Numbered from the stretch's first letter, positions 38,275-48,061 are shown. The stretch: 64,000 nucleotides of DNA from Rhizobium ruizarguesonis (GCF_012349115.1 NZ_PQIG01000072.1:1-64000), one strand, 5' to 3'. The notes: a model not told the origin generated them from the sequence alone. Numbers and translations: made by a program.

Positions 38275-38694
38275 CGGCCAGCACTATCAGGGGGCTAACC
38301 GCTTCTTCGCAATCTGGTGAGGCTCGGGTTATGATCTGGGGGCCATGTGCTGTTCTTCCAACGCATCTTATGATCGGCACCTGGCGTTTACGGGAAACTT
38401 TGGCCGGTTCCCGTCCCAAGCCTTCATTCAGTGATCTTAGTTGTCCGCCCAATCGTTAAAAACTATTGAAATATCCCAAGCGCTCCGTGCAGAAGCTGAC
38501 CAAGGTGACGCCCAAGCAGCTGCCTGACCATACACGACAGAATCGAATATTATACTTATTTTATCTCGCGTATCTTGAATATAATTTAGCATATACTTTT
38601 TTATATACTTATTTTGAGCTATCATACCTGGGAAAGCAGTGCTAGCGTTTGTGTGGGCTGATCAGCATTCTAATGAGCATGATTGGAGATCGAG
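38275..38694. other. divergent regulatory gap, ROK / DegT genes
   Basis: About 420 bases separate the ROK regulator and the DegT gene. The stretch 38550-38625 is strongly AT-rich (repeated TATACTT/ATATAA words) and is the likely promoter zone. A short GTTT-N5-AAAC palindrome lies at 38386-38398. No gene is seen. Confidence 0.4.
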
Positions 38695-39981
38695 ATGAAC
38701 GGATTCGGTGCACTACGGCTCATAACTCGCAACGCAACTGGTGCTTTCTCAGTCGAGAAGCTCGCCGTTTTCGGTGGGAAGCCTGTGGTCCCCCAGGGAC
38801 GTGTTACACCTTGGCCCGCCGCGGAGAAGAAGCACTCGGATGCCCTGCGTGGAGTTGTGGATGGTGGAAGATATCACCGCGTTAATCATCCAATTGTGAG
38901 CGGTTTGGAGGAAAGCCTTGCAAGGTGGACCGGGAAGTGGCAAGTGCGCGCTGTCGGCAGCGGAACGGCAGCCATTCACATCGAGCTCGACTACGTCAAA
39001 GAGCGAGGCGAGCAAGTTGTTACCGCAGCATTGAATTGGCCGGGAGCGGTAGGGCCAATCACGATCAGCGGTCTTCAACCCGTCTTCGTTGATGTCGACA
39101 TGAACTTGGCCGGGATTGATCAGCGCGCCGCCGCTGAAGAGTTCGGCCCCAACGTGGCTGCAGTTTTAGTCACTCACCTTTTCGGAAACAATGTTCTCGT
39201 CCCCGACGCGAGGTCTGCAGCGCGAGCTCAAGGCATTGCTGTGATCGACGACATCTGCCAATCGATCGGCGCCGCGAAACCAATCGTCGACGGTGCGCAT
39301 CTTGATGCAGACGCACTCGCTCTATCCGGAAACGGCGCCAAGCACCTTGGGGCTGGGGAGCTAGGATTTGTCATCACGGAAGACGCCAACTTGATTGCAC
39401 ATGTTGATCGCGTATCGCTGTCCAGCTCGTCTCGGAGCGGAGCGCGAATATTCTCGCCCTATTCCCAAGGGTACAACTACAGGCCCAACGTATTCTCTTC
39501 ATCTATAGCGAACTTGCGGGTCACTGAGATGGATACGCAACTGCAAATCCGAAGAGACAATAGCAAGCTTTTATGGGAGATGATCAGCGAGCTTGTGGGT
39601 ATATTTCCTCTTTTCAACCCATCTGACTGCGACCATTCGATGCTCAACTTTCCCCTCCGGATCGAACCTGCGGCACTTGGCTTCGCGCCAGGCCCGGCTG
39701 CAAGGGATTTCGTGGTGAAATCGCTGCAGGCCGAAGGCGTGCCTATCTGTGTTTGGCTCACGAAGCCCGTATTCGAATATCTTCCAGACATTCGCGACAA
39801 CTGGAAGGCCGCCGATTTTCCGAATACAGTGAAACTCTTGGATACGATGTTTTACGTTTCCGAGATTGCGCCACCCAACGATGGCGAATTGATGAAGCTT
39901 TATGCAGAGGCGTTTCACAAGGTTTGGAATGCTCTTCATAAGCAAGGTCCGAAGGTCGCCGCAGGAGCAATTTCTGGCTGA
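38695..39981 (+). CDS. DegT/DnrJ/EryC1/StrS-family PLP aminotransferase
   Basis: A 428-residue PLP enzyme of the sugar aminotransferase/AHBA-synthase class. The N-terminal FGGKPVVPQGRVTPWPAAEK block, the AVGSGTAAIHIELDY phosphate-binding region, IDDICQSIGA (cofactor Asp) and GNGAKHLGAGELGFVI (Schiff-base Lys) are all present. GGAG lies six bases before the ATG. These enzymes aminate keto sugars for polysaccharides, antibiotics or aminoshikimate products. Downstream HAD phosphatase and GNAT genes suggest an amino-sugar-like product that is dephosphorylated and acetylated. The N-terminal part of a homologue occurs as a fragment near 46.9 kb. GC is lower than in the hup cluster. Confidence 0.83.
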   Translation: MNGFGALRLITRNATGAFSVEKLAVFGGKPVVPQGRVTPWPAAEKKHSDALRGVVDGGRYHRVNHPIVSGLEESLARWTGKWQVRAVGSGTAAIHIELDYVKERGEQVVTAALNWPGAVGPITISGLQPVFVDVDMNLAGIDQRAAAEEFGPNVAAVLVTHLFGNNVLVPDARSAARAQGIAVIDDICQSIGAAKPIVDGAHLDADALALSGNGAKHLGAGELGFVITEDANLIAHVDRVSLSSSSRSGARIFSPYSQGYNYRPNVFSSSIANLRVTEMDTQLQIRRDNSKLLWEMISELVGIFPLFNPSDCDHSMLNFPLRIEPAALGFAPGPAARDFVVKSLQAEGVPICVWLTKPVFEYLPDIRDNWKAADFPNTVKLLDTMFYVSEIAPPNDGELMKLYAEAFHKVWNALHKQGPKVAAGAISG

Positions 39982-40121
39982 GCCTCGCGCGTCGCACCAA
40001 TTTCCCAGTGCCGCAATGGTCAACATCCGATCCTTTTCAATCATACTTTGCTCAATGCCCGGAAGATTGAAAGCTGCGCTGGGACAAAACTCAGAGCGAT
40101 TCTACAACGAGGACTCCTTGT

Positions 40122-40793
40122 ATGTCTTTTTCAAAAAGTCCGGAATTACTGATCTTCGACTGCGACGGGGTTCTCGTCGATAGCGAGCTTATCGCAACCA
40201 GGGTGCACATCGAAGCTTTGGCGAAATGTGGCTATATCATATCCGCTGAAGAGTATAACGATCGCTTCATAGGAATGACTGACCAGCAAAGTTATTCAGT
40301 CATAGAATCCGAGGGCGGCTTGCGCCTACCGGAGGATCATCATGAACGTGTGATGGCCGAAGTTGCAAATCGATATGCTCGTGATCTGCGTGCAACCAGC
40401 GGCGTTCGGCAAACCTTGGAAGCTATCAATTTAAGGAAGTGCGTGGCGTCGAACAGTGATGCTGCGAAGCTCTGCTTGGCTCTTAAAGTCACAGACCTGC
40501 ATGATTTCTTTTGGCCCCATGTCTTCAGCGCATCGCAAGTTGCGCGTGGTAAGCCAGCGCCGGATCTCTTTCTGTTTGCAGCACAGAATATGAACACACC
40601 GGCTGGCAGTTGTCTCGTTATTGAAGACAGCGTTGCTGGAACTCAGGCGGCAGTGGCAGCCGGGATGATGGTGATTGGCTTCGTGGGTGGCTCTCATTGC
40701 CTTGCTGGGCATGGAGACAAACTGATGGAGGCAGGTGCCACAAAGCTGTTTAGCCGCATGACGGCGTTGCCACAAATCTTAGCAGCTTTGTGA
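40122..40793 (+). CDS. HAD-superfamily phosphatase (beta-phosphoglucomutase/CbbY-like)
   Basis: A 223-residue HAD hydrolase, subfamily with an alpha-helical cap. Motif I is IFDCDGVLVDSE (nucleophile and acid/base Asp), motif II VASNSD, motif III lysine in GKPAPDLFL, motif IV VIEDSVAGTQAAVAAGM. Such enzymes dephosphorylate sugar phosphates or phosphoglycolate, and RifM-type members accompany AHBA-synthase-like aminotransferases. It follows the DegT gene by 140 bases. Confidence 0.85.
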   Translation: MSFSKSPELLIFDCDGVLVDSELIATRVHIEALAKCGYIISAEEYNDRFIGMTDQQSYSVIESEGGLRLPEDHHERVMAEVANRYARDLRATSGVRQTLEAINLRKCVASNSDAAKLCLALKVTDLHDFFWPHVFSASQVARGKPAPDLFLFAAQNMNTPAGSCLVIEDSVAGTQAAVAAGMMVIGFVGGSHCLAGHGDKLMEAGATKLFSRMTALPQILAAL

Positions 40794-40947
40794 TCACGCA
40801 GTTGCGCTCAGGCGAAGCGTCTTGAATCGCAGCGTCACCGTCCAGGATATATCGTGGCATCCGATAGCATCGGTTGGTGCACGGGCTTCACCTCAAATTG
40901 ACCGATCCTCGCTCGATTGCTCGGCCCGCCAGAAGAATGGAGATACT

Positions 40948-41469
40948 ATGACCGCGAAACCAATGGTAGCTGCAACTCCGGTAACGATCGAGTACCTAGA
41001 AAGACTTCCGAAATTCATTTCCATTTGCGCAAGTTGGACTTTCGGACAATGGGGTTGTCAATCAAATGGCTCGTACGAACAAACGTGGGGCGAGTTTGAA
41101 GCAGCAACAAAAAATTCGATACCGCTAACATTGATTGCCATTGAAAACGCATTGCCGGTTGGGATGGTCACGTTGGCTGATCGTGATTTCGATGGAAAAT
41201 CTCATCTATCCCCGTGGCTTAAGTCGCTCTTTGTCCATCCATTTCACCGCAAGAAAGGGATAGCCACGTTGTTGATCGAGCGGCTGGAGCACGAAGCATC
41301 GCGCCTCGGTTACAAAAGCCTTTTCTTGATAACGGAGGACGCGCGAGTTCTTTACGAAAAGAGCGGCTGGCAGGCAATTGATTGCGTCCAAACACCCTAT
41401 GGCGCAGCAGCTTTGATGGAGAAAACCCTGCCAACGCCTCCTCACCTGAGAACCGCTGCACCAGGATGA
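40948..41469 (+). CDS. GNAT-family N-acetyltransferase
   Basis: A 173-residue acetyltransferase. The acetyl-CoA-binding motif A is LKSLFVHPFHRKKGIATLLI with RKKGIA as the pyrophosphate loop, and LYEKSGW is the usual C-terminal motif. GGAG lies five bases before the ATG at 40948. An upstream in-frame reading to 40822 has no ribosome site. The neighbours suggest the acceptor is the amine made by the DegT aminotransferase, but this is inference. Confidence 0.8.
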   Translation: MTAKPMVAATPVTIEYLERLPKFISICASWTFGQWGCQSNGSYEQTWGEFEAATKNSIPLTLIAIENALPVGMVTLADRDFDGKSHLSPWLKSLFVHPFHRKKGIATLLIERLEHEASRLGYKSLFLITEDARVLYEKSGWQAIDCVQTPYGAAALMEKTLPTPPHLRTAAPG

Positions 41470-41804
41470 AAATAATCGTGTCGAGCTCCAAGCTGCTTTC
41501 ACCGAAACTCTCTCAACCCTTGAGTACGCTATGTCGCGACCCGGCAACGCAACGCCTTTGTTAGGCTCCGCTTTTATGGATCATCTTGATGTCGAACAGC
41601 CTGTTATTACAGCCATAGAGCAAGGGGGGAACCAGGCGGTCGGCTAACAAATCCCATCGCGTAGCGAGGCCATCTCCCCTCTTTCGTTCCCAGCCCAGGC
41701 CTTAGCCACTGCTGAGGCGGTTCGTGCTGTTGCAAAAAGCCCCAGGAACAGGCCGTACAACGTAGCGAGCTACCCAAATTCTCATCGAAAGGTTCTGAAA
41801 CCTT
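41470..41804. other. intergenic gap without recognised gene
   Basis: About 335 bases between the GNAT and phosphodiesterase genes. I see no convincing reading frame, RNA gene or terminal repeat. Confidence 0.3.
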
Positions 41805-43013
41805 ATGCACACCAGCAACAACGTAGCATCAGCGATCCTAAATTCTTACGCCTCGCGTTTTGGTTACCTCGGCGGCCGACGGGATCTGCGGGCATCGCTC
41901 ATTTTGACTTCTTTTTTTGCTTTCGCTATTCCATCCTATGCCGAAGCAGAGGCGCTGCTTCCGGTAAAGCCTTCACCATATCTTGTAAGTGCGATTACAA
42001 GAAACATGTTTAAGCTGCCGAAACCCGACGATGACTTGGTCCTGCTATCTGCGCACCGCGGATCTTGGGAGATCTATCCCGAGAATTCAGCCTATGCCTT
42101 GCAAGACGCCTGGAATTCGCAGATCGAGAGCGTGGAAGTCGATGCCCGCTTCACCGCTGACAATGAAGTCGTTCTATCTCACGACTACAGGATTGAGCGC
42201 GAGTCAACTGGAAGCGGCCTATTATATAATCAGAACTTTTCGCAGCTACGACAGGCCGATCTACGGGACCGACATGGCCGCGTTTTTACGGATTCACAAG
42301 GGCGAAAGGCGAAGTTCCTAACGTTCTCTGCCGCGCTCGATCTACTCGCCCAATATGTCTCCGATGATGGTCATGGCTACGTGATGATCGTCGATATCAA
42401 GGCGGCAGTCGATGATCAGGACCCTACTGATCCCATCGAGCTCATGCAACGCTGCCTTGACATTCTCGCGACCAAGGGAAATGCGAAACTCAGCAAAGCC
42501 GTTGTATTCAAGCTCAAAGCAAAGGATGCGGTGGATGTCGGCACGATTTTAAATCGGACGACCTACGACCCCAACCTCATTGGCGGGCTAATTGTCGTCG
42601 AAAACCCGGATGACGAGAATGTGAAGGATTCCAGCTACGATCCCCACGAGGACTCAATCTACGATCAATGGAATGTGGCGCCGTTCTCCATTCAGTTTGA
42701 AATGAACCAATTCTATAAAGGTGACGGTCTGCAGGCATATTTCGACTATATCGACCAGAAGCAGGGCTTCGCCACCTATCATGAAAGTAACTACTTTCCA
42801 GAGGGCGTCGCCAACAGCGCCGGAAAATGCTGCTTCGACCACAACACGGATCCGAAATCGACCGCTCAACGAGGGATCGTACCAGATTACCGAGGAGATC
42901 CGGAGATGGCGATCGTCAATCGTACCAATCTTATCACCACTGATTGGCCCGACGTTGTCGGCGATATGTTGCGCCAGATAGGGCGCCGCAACACCACCGA
43001 GCTCACGCGCTAG
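41805..43013 (+). CDS. secreted glycerophosphodiester phosphodiesterase-family protein
   Basis: A 402-residue protein with a long N-terminus ending in a hydrophobic signal (ASLILTSFFAFAIPSYAEA, cleavage near residue 48). The GDPD TIM-barrel motif follows: SAHRGSWEIYPENSAYALQD (catalytic His-Arg and the Glu-Asn pair), then VEVDARFTADNEVVLSHDYRI (metal-binding Glu and Asp, second catalytic His). GDPD enzymes hydrolyse glycerophosphodiesters; some relatives are phospholipases or toxins. The insert after the barrel start is longer than in housekeeping enzymes. It probably acts in the periplasm or outside the cell, together with the secreted protein encoded 36 bases downstream. Confidence 0.82.
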   Translation: MHTSNNVASAILNSYASRFGYLGGRRDLRASLILTSFFAFAIPSYAEAEALLPVKPSPYLVSAITRNMFKLPKPDDDLVLLSAHRGSWEIYPENSAYALQDAWNSQIESVEVDARFTADNEVVLSHDYRIERESTGSGLLYNQNFSQLRQADLRDRHGRVFTDSQGRKAKFLTFSAALDLLAQYVSDDGHGYVMIVDIKAAVDDQDPTDPIELMQRCLDILATKGNAKLSKAVVFKLKAKDAVDVGTILNRTTYDPNLIGGLIVVENPDDENVKDSSYDPHEDSIYDQWNVAPFSIQFEMNQFYKGDGLQAYFDYIDQKQGFATYHESNYFPEGVANSAGKCCFDHNTDPKSTAQRGIVPDYRGDPEMAIVNRTNLITTDWPDVVGDMLRQIGRRNTTELTR

Positions 43014-43049
43014 AGCAAGACCTCCGCTTCCAAAAACGGGATTGTTTTG

Positions 43050-44132
43050 ATGAATAATGGAATGAAATTCTTCCTATTGTTTTCCACGCTGGGCTGTCTT
43101 GTCGCTGGCGAAGGGCAAGGGGCATTATGCACCAATGAAGCCAATTGTCTTAGAAGCGCGTCGGACAAAGTATCTCAGACGCTCACACCGAAGGTATTGC
43201 CAATTTTCTGGGAATTTCCAAAGCTGTACATCCACGACTCGGCGGCAGAAGCGGATTATCCGGTGCCCGAAGATACGAGGCAGGCATTTGACTTCTATAC
43301 CAACAAGACTTCCTTCAACTTTCCACCGCACGCGTCAATCGTGACTAGTCAAAGCGCGTCGATCAGACCGGACACGGGGTTCACTGTCCTTTTGGTCGAA
43401 AAGACCCGTGAAAATACCGCTCCTAATGGCGGTAGCGCCCTATCGCTTCTAAGTTCTAATTCGAACGATGCTTACCTATCATTCGCGTTGGGAGCCACGC
43501 CCAATCCGAATGGTCAAAAGTGGTCTTTTGCGAAAAGCCTGCTTCAAAGCGACATGGCGTCTATTGCATGGTGGCAGAAGCCCTGGGATATGAACGTCGT
43601 GGGGCCAACAGGGGCATTCTCCGGCACAGAGTGGATTTACTATACCTTTACTCCAGACGGCAAAGTGCGCATCGACCGTTTTGCGCCGTATACCTATTTT
43701 CTAGCTTTTACAGCTTACCAATGGGATGAGGCAGTGCTCGACAGCGGGTTCCCGCATTCTCCTTTCAGCTCTGGTACGCCAGCCGATCGTCCGAAATCTG
43801 TCATTTTCGGATCGGTTGGACCATGGGTTATTGGCGCTGCAGCAGTGCCCGGTCAGACATCGCCCATGATTGAGCCAATTGAGGCGCTACCGGGATTTGA
43901 GGGCGTGACGATCTTCTCGAACCCCTTGTCGATGAAAGAAGTCATAGCGTATCAGAATTCCCTGAAGAGGAGCGACTTTCTCGACGTCACCATGCTGCCC
44001 TGCAACAGCGGCCAGTACCTTTCCGGCGAGATAAGGACTCCCTGCGGCACGGCTCGTCCTGGCAATCCTCCGTCGAATGTAAAATCGGTGGCTGGTGATG
44101 CGATCCGCATCAATATCGAACGCTTTGAATAG
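43050..44132 (+). CDS. secreted protein of unknown function
   Basis: A 360-residue protein not recognised. A signal peptide is clear (MKFFLLFSTLGCLVAGEGQG). The rest is rich in aromatic and beta-prone segments (AYLSFALGATPNPNGQKWSF, EWIYYTFTPDGKVRIDRFAP), with five cysteines placed near the ends. The wording NSNDAYLSFALGA, SIAWWQKPW and FAPYTYFLAFTAY suggests a beta-sandwich. It starts 36 bases after the GDPD-like gene, so the two are likely co-transcribed and both exported. Confidence 0.6.
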   Translation: MNNGMKFFLLFSTLGCLVAGEGQGALCTNEANCLRSASDKVSQTLTPKVLPIFWEFPKLYIHDSAAEADYPVPEDTRQAFDFYTNKTSFNFPPHASIVTSQSASIRPDTGFTVLLVEKTRENTAPNGGSALSLLSSNSNDAYLSFALGATPNPNGQKWSFAKSLLQSDMASIAWWQKPWDMNVVGPTGAFSGTEWIYYTFTPDGKVRIDRFAPYTYFLAFTAYQWDEAVLDSGFPHSPFSSGTPADRPKSVIFGSVGPWVIGAAAVPGQTSPMIEPIEALPGFEGVTIFSNPLSMKEVIAYQNSLKRSDFLDVTMLPCNSGQYLSGEIRTPCGTARPGNPPSNVKSVAGDAIRINIERFE

Positions 44133-44474
44133 CGATGTTGGACGACTCTCATTTGTTCCAACGGCGATCAGACGCCATCAGTTTCAGCTACCGCGATGCC
44201 GCAATCCCGGCTGCTTGCGCAGCGAATGTCTGAGCCAGATCGAGCAAAGATGGTGACCACTCAAGCTGTGACGTCGCCGCGCTAAGATATTCCAGAACCA
44301 AAGCAGGATTAAGCCGTCTTGAATTTCTCGAGCATTGCAGCAGTGAGATTCTCTCCGGCGCGGCCCCAGGTGGCCAGCGTACGATCACTCAAAATCGTAT
44401 CGACCGCGAGATCCGTTTTGCGAAATGCCATTTGAACTCGCTAAGCGACTTGAGCGTAGGTCCTCGTCCGGCCC
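44133..44474. other. intergenic stretch with one tiny frame
   Basis: Holds no convincing full gene. On the minus strand, 44309-44431 could encode a 40-residue peptide (MAFRKTDLAVDTILSD, then GENLTAAMLEKFKTA), downstream of the next minus-strand gene, but its ribosome site is weak and I cannot support it as a gene. Confidence 0.3.
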
Positions 44475-45392
44475 TTATTCATCTTTGGCCCAGCCCTTGC
44501 TGTCGGCTGTCTTCGCGAGGAGGAATGCATAACACCTGCTGATCTCGTCGAGCTTTCTCACTAACTCGCCGTCCGATCCACCGAGCAAGGTTTGATAGTC
44601 CTCGCCTCTTGTTGACCTCTGCCAATCATTCCCAATAAAGCGCGCGGTCGCATTGCCGAGGGAAGAAACCATTGGTTTGGGGCTGCCAAACGATACGGCT
44701 GCGCGGCTCAATCCGTCTTGGAAGCTTGCGTCATCGAGTCCGCTATAAGGCTTTCCTTCGGAATTCGTTGCATTAAGGAAGATCTGCTCGTCACCGAACA
44801 CGGCATATCCGCCGCCCAAGCCTTTTTTCGTTGCGTCCGCTGCCTCGAAGAATCTCTGCGCGACGGTGGCGTTAAGGCTGCCCTGCGGAAACCGCACGAC
44901 AACAAAGCCTGTCTTACCTGTCGTGTCGTTGAGGCGAGAGGTAAGGACGCGATATTGGCGGAAGACGTAGCCCAGGGAGCCGGCAAGTCGACCCGCCCCG
45001 GCGTCATCGAGATCACCCTCGGTCTGAAGCGATGCATTGGTTTTGAGGAGATACCCGCCTGGCATAACCTCTGTCCTCAAGGTCGCAGCGTCGATCCCGT
45101 TGGCTGTTATGATCTTTGGCACGATCTCCTTTAGCACTTCGGCTGAAAACGTCGCTCGATCATCATAGCTGGCCTGGGCAGCCGCGGCAAATGGAAACCT
45201 GCGGAGGGCGTCGCTCGATAGGACACAAGCACCTTTCGCTTTGCCGGCGCTGTATTCTGGAATGCTGAAGCGATGGCGGCAGCCTCTTTGATTTGGCAAC
45301 ATCATTAAAATGCTGGTAGGTGATGCCGACGTCGGCTTTTGGATTGCCCGCAGCAGCCGCAGATATGCGCGGCACTCGACAAAATTCTTCAA
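44475..45392 (-). CDS. unknown protein, possibly decayed at the N-terminus
   Basis: A 305-residue frame with no family that I recognise. From about residue 68 it reads like an exported protein (FPFAAAAQASYDDRATFSAE resembles the end of a signal peptide and start of a mature domain) with regular helices and strands after that (IITANGIDAATLRTEVMPGG, GFVVVRFPQGSLNATVAQRF). The first 67 residues are basic, low quality and contain no signal n-region, so a frameshift may have separated the true start; a second open frame runs at 45163-45411. No catalytic motif is visible. Confidence 0.45.
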   Translation of the reverse strand: MKNFVECRAYLRLLRAIQKPTSASPTSILMMLPNQRGCRHRFSIPEYSAGKAKGACVLSSDALRRFPFAAAAQASYDDRATFSAEVLKEIVPKIITANGIDAATLRTEVMPGGYLLKTNASLQTEGDLDDAGAGRLAGSLGYVFRQYRVLTSRLNDTTGKTGFVVVRFPQGSLNATVAQRFFEAADATKKGLGGGYAVFGDEQIFLNATNSEGKPYSGLDDASFQDGLSRAAVSFGSPKPMVSSLGNATARFIGNDWQRSTRGEDYQTLLGGSDGELVRKLDEISRCYAFLLAKTADSKGWAKDE

Positions 45393-45435
45393 GCTCGTTG
45401 ATTAGGATCATTTCGTCGAGATGACGGTTGCGATG

Positions 45436-46149
45436 TCACAAACTTTTCGCAGGCCCCGGAAACCCTGTTAATCCACGTTCGTTCACCTCTTGTACAATCC
45501 TTGAGACGGCACCCTGTTCTAGATCAAGGTGGTTCACCAACGCGGACTCCACCAGGGTCGTTGCCGTGCCTAGTTCAGACATTGCGGCAATTAGCTTCTC
45601 GAGGCTTTCGACAAACGCGGGCCGAAGTTCCGACGCAGTTATTTCCATTCGTAAAGGGTGAGTGCAAAAACAGAATCGGTGGACGATTTTGCAAGCCTCG
45701 CAATTCGATGCTTCTTGGGCGATTTTAGTGAATATCGCTTCTGCCCTTAAGGCAAGTTCGTCAGGGGACAATTTATCCGTCACGGTCCAGCTCTCTGGGA
45801 CCTGCGGCCGCATTCGATTTAATGCCGAGATCAGGGTCTCACGTCCGACAACATAAAAATCTAACAGAGCTCTTTCCGACATCGGCCTCGTGAAAAAGCC
45901 TCTTTGAGGGATGTATTGGATCTTCCCTTCAGCTGCAAGCCGCTGAAGTGCTTCGCGAACTGGCGTTCGACCAAGATCGAGCTTAGACGCTAGATCCTGT
46001 TCCCTGAGATGTTGCCCCGGCACACGACCGTTACTGTGGAGAATTCGTCGAATAGCCTCGTAGGCAATATCGGCCTTTGCAGGTTCTGGTTCAGTAGAAA
46101 AATTTGGGTCACCCCCACGACCTTGGGGGGCGTTCTTGCAACACCGCAT
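45436..46149 (-). CDS. GntR-family (FadR/FCD) transcriptional regulator
   Basis: A 237-residue regulator. The winged HTH runs over residues about 30-85: AYEAIRRILHSNGRVPGQHL, then ASKLDLGRTPVREALQRLAA and IQYIPQRGFF. The C-terminal helical FCD-type domain is less well conserved; the usual metal-binding histidines are not all evident. It sits beside decayed genes, so its target may be lost. Confidence 0.8.
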   Translation of the reverse strand: MRCCKNAPQGRGGDPNFSTEPEPAKADIAYEAIRRILHSNGRVPGQHLREQDLASKLDLGRTPVREALQRLAAEGKIQYIPQRGFFTRPMSERALLDFYVVGRETLISALNRMRPQVPESWTVTDKLSPDELALRAEAIFTKIAQEASNCEACKIVHRFCFCTHPLRMEITASELRPAFVESLEKLIAAMSELGTATTLVESALVNHLDLEQGAVSRIVQEVNERGLTGFPGPAKSL

Positions 46150-46834
46150 TTGATAGTTTTCCTCTGTCGATATCCTTCAAGGACCCTACAGGAGCTTCTT
46201 GCATTGAGACCGGACGGTCGCTTCGAATTGAAGGTCGAATTAGTCGGCCCTTCCAACACCGGCACCGCGTTTCGCGCCCGAACCAGATACGGCATCAACC
46301 ACCTGTATTACAGCCGCGGCCGTAATTGGCAGCTATCGCATTCTGCCGCTAATTTCAATGCCATAGGCACAAGGCTGCCTCGGGATGGCGCGCTGGTCCG
46401 ATGTCTACCGCCTGTCGTATTTCGCGTAAGCGGCCGGCTTTAAGCGAACCGTGTCTCCAAGGCCTGCAAGTGCCATCAATGTGGTGGCAGTTTTCGAAAT
46501 CTACATGTTCATGGCAGCTCTTCGGTGGACGTGCGTCGGCCTCATCGTCAATGAGTAATTTTGCCGATCGGTTATCCCTATCAACCAGCCGACAATAGGC
46601 ATCGGCGGGTTTGATGTATCCGCGGCTCGCGAGAGCCTCGACTTGTCCATCAGTAGCGATGGTTTCGCCGTTGTCAGAATCACCTCCAGCGCAATCAAAG
46701 ACACGTTCAGATTTTGAAAGAGACCATGTGATCTGACCCATTCGTTCCGGTTCGTGGTTGGTGGCGAGAAGTGCCTTGGTTAGGCCCAGGCCTATGCTTG
46801 CCTCGTATTCGGCAGATGGTTGTTGCAATGTCGG

Positions 46835-47062
46835 CAATTTTTCAAGGCTCGGCTCCGTGCCGGTCACCACCGGACGGTTAATCCGATAATATCTTCCGCT
46901 ATCTGCGACTTCGCGAAGCGCATTCAGATGGTCGTTCCGTGCGGCCGGCCAGCGTATGGCACCCCGTGGAGCAACCACACGTACGCAATCGAGGAAGGCG
47001 AGCCTCATTTCCGGGCTATCACGCCTGGCTTTGTTTGGATGCATTTTGTCACGTCGGTTCAT
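46835..47062 (-). pseudogene. remnant of a DegT-type aminotransferase gene
   Basis: The frame VVAPRGAIRWPAARNDHLNA, then LREVADSGRYYRINRPVVTG and EPSLEK, matches the N-terminal block of the intact DegT protein at 38695 (VVPQGRVTPWPAAEKKHSDA, LRGVVDGGRYHRVNHPIVSG, EESLAR). The match stops near 46835, before the PLP site, though the frame stays open to 46355 with unrelated sequence. It is therefore a truncated paralogue and not a recent copy, since the two differ at many positions. Confidence 0.7.
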
Positions 47063-48061
47063 CTAAGCCTCCCGTCGCTGACCAGGGTAGTCCCCCTGGC
47101 GCGTGTTGAGCAGGTCTAGACGGCGCTCCGCCATAGATCAATATATAGCAATAATATATTTTTTTATATATTTGGCCAATCGCACTAGCGTAACTTTATA
47201 CTTTAATCGTCAAATAAAAAACTCGAAACAATATAGTCTTTCTCATGCGAGCTCAAGATTTGATTGAGTCCGCGAATGTTCGAGCTGACAATCTCCGTTG
47301 GTGATGGCCAAAGCTCGAAGTGGTCATGTACGGCTATGACTCCCTCAAGCAGCACGAAAAGTTCCCCTCTATCTGACAACTCCGAAAAGTTGGTCGGATT
47401 GAGTATTTCGTCACCATCGCGCCGATCGCCAGTGAGTTGAATTTATTGGCAGAATCGGAGTCTCGAAGACACTTCCTTCGCTCTTGTATTGAAAGTCGAA
47501 CACAGATCGCTGACAGGAGAACGCGTGGGAAGAACACCGGTTACGCCGAAGTCGGCTTACTCGGGCCACCATTATATTCGGCCGGCACAAAAAGCGTTCT
47601 CGGCAGGTCGGAAACGATGACATTCTGGCTCCCTTGCGGTGGATCCGACTAGTTTCGCTGGGCGAGCGACACACCGCAAAGCAACAACGAACGGCATTCT
47701 TATCGCGCCAGTCACCGGCGCTCGCTCCCGGACCATTGATACTTTTATCCCCGCGACACAGGCGGTCTCATAGCCACAACACGTGGCTGCCGTCGAAACA
47801 AGTTCGACGACAACCACGCTGCCTTGGGAGGCGAAAGGTTTTCCCGAGAATCTGGTCTTCCGGATGAGGTAGCAGGGTCAGCTACTATTCGTGCACATTC
47901 GACGAACGCAATTGTCGCCGCGAGAATCGTTGGGCGCGCGACGCTAGACTATCGCGCCGGCGGTTGCGTACCTACAGAGGTGAACAGTCTCGCAGCAGAT
48001 TCAGCAAAGGTACATCCGATTAATGTCCTACTCCCCCATGGCAGCTACGAGCCGACGCACA
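47063..48061. other. about 1 kb of non-coding, degenerate DNA
   Basis: No intact gene is seen. 47130-47240 is very AT-rich. 47466-47545 shares an imperfect repeat with 36017-36100. The rest has only short frames without family features. Confidence 0.5.

Noticed and set aside
38386..38398. GTTT-N5-AAAC palindrome as a ROK operator before the DegT gene
   Set aside because: Arms of four bases are too short to separate from chance and are far from the AT-rich promoter zone.
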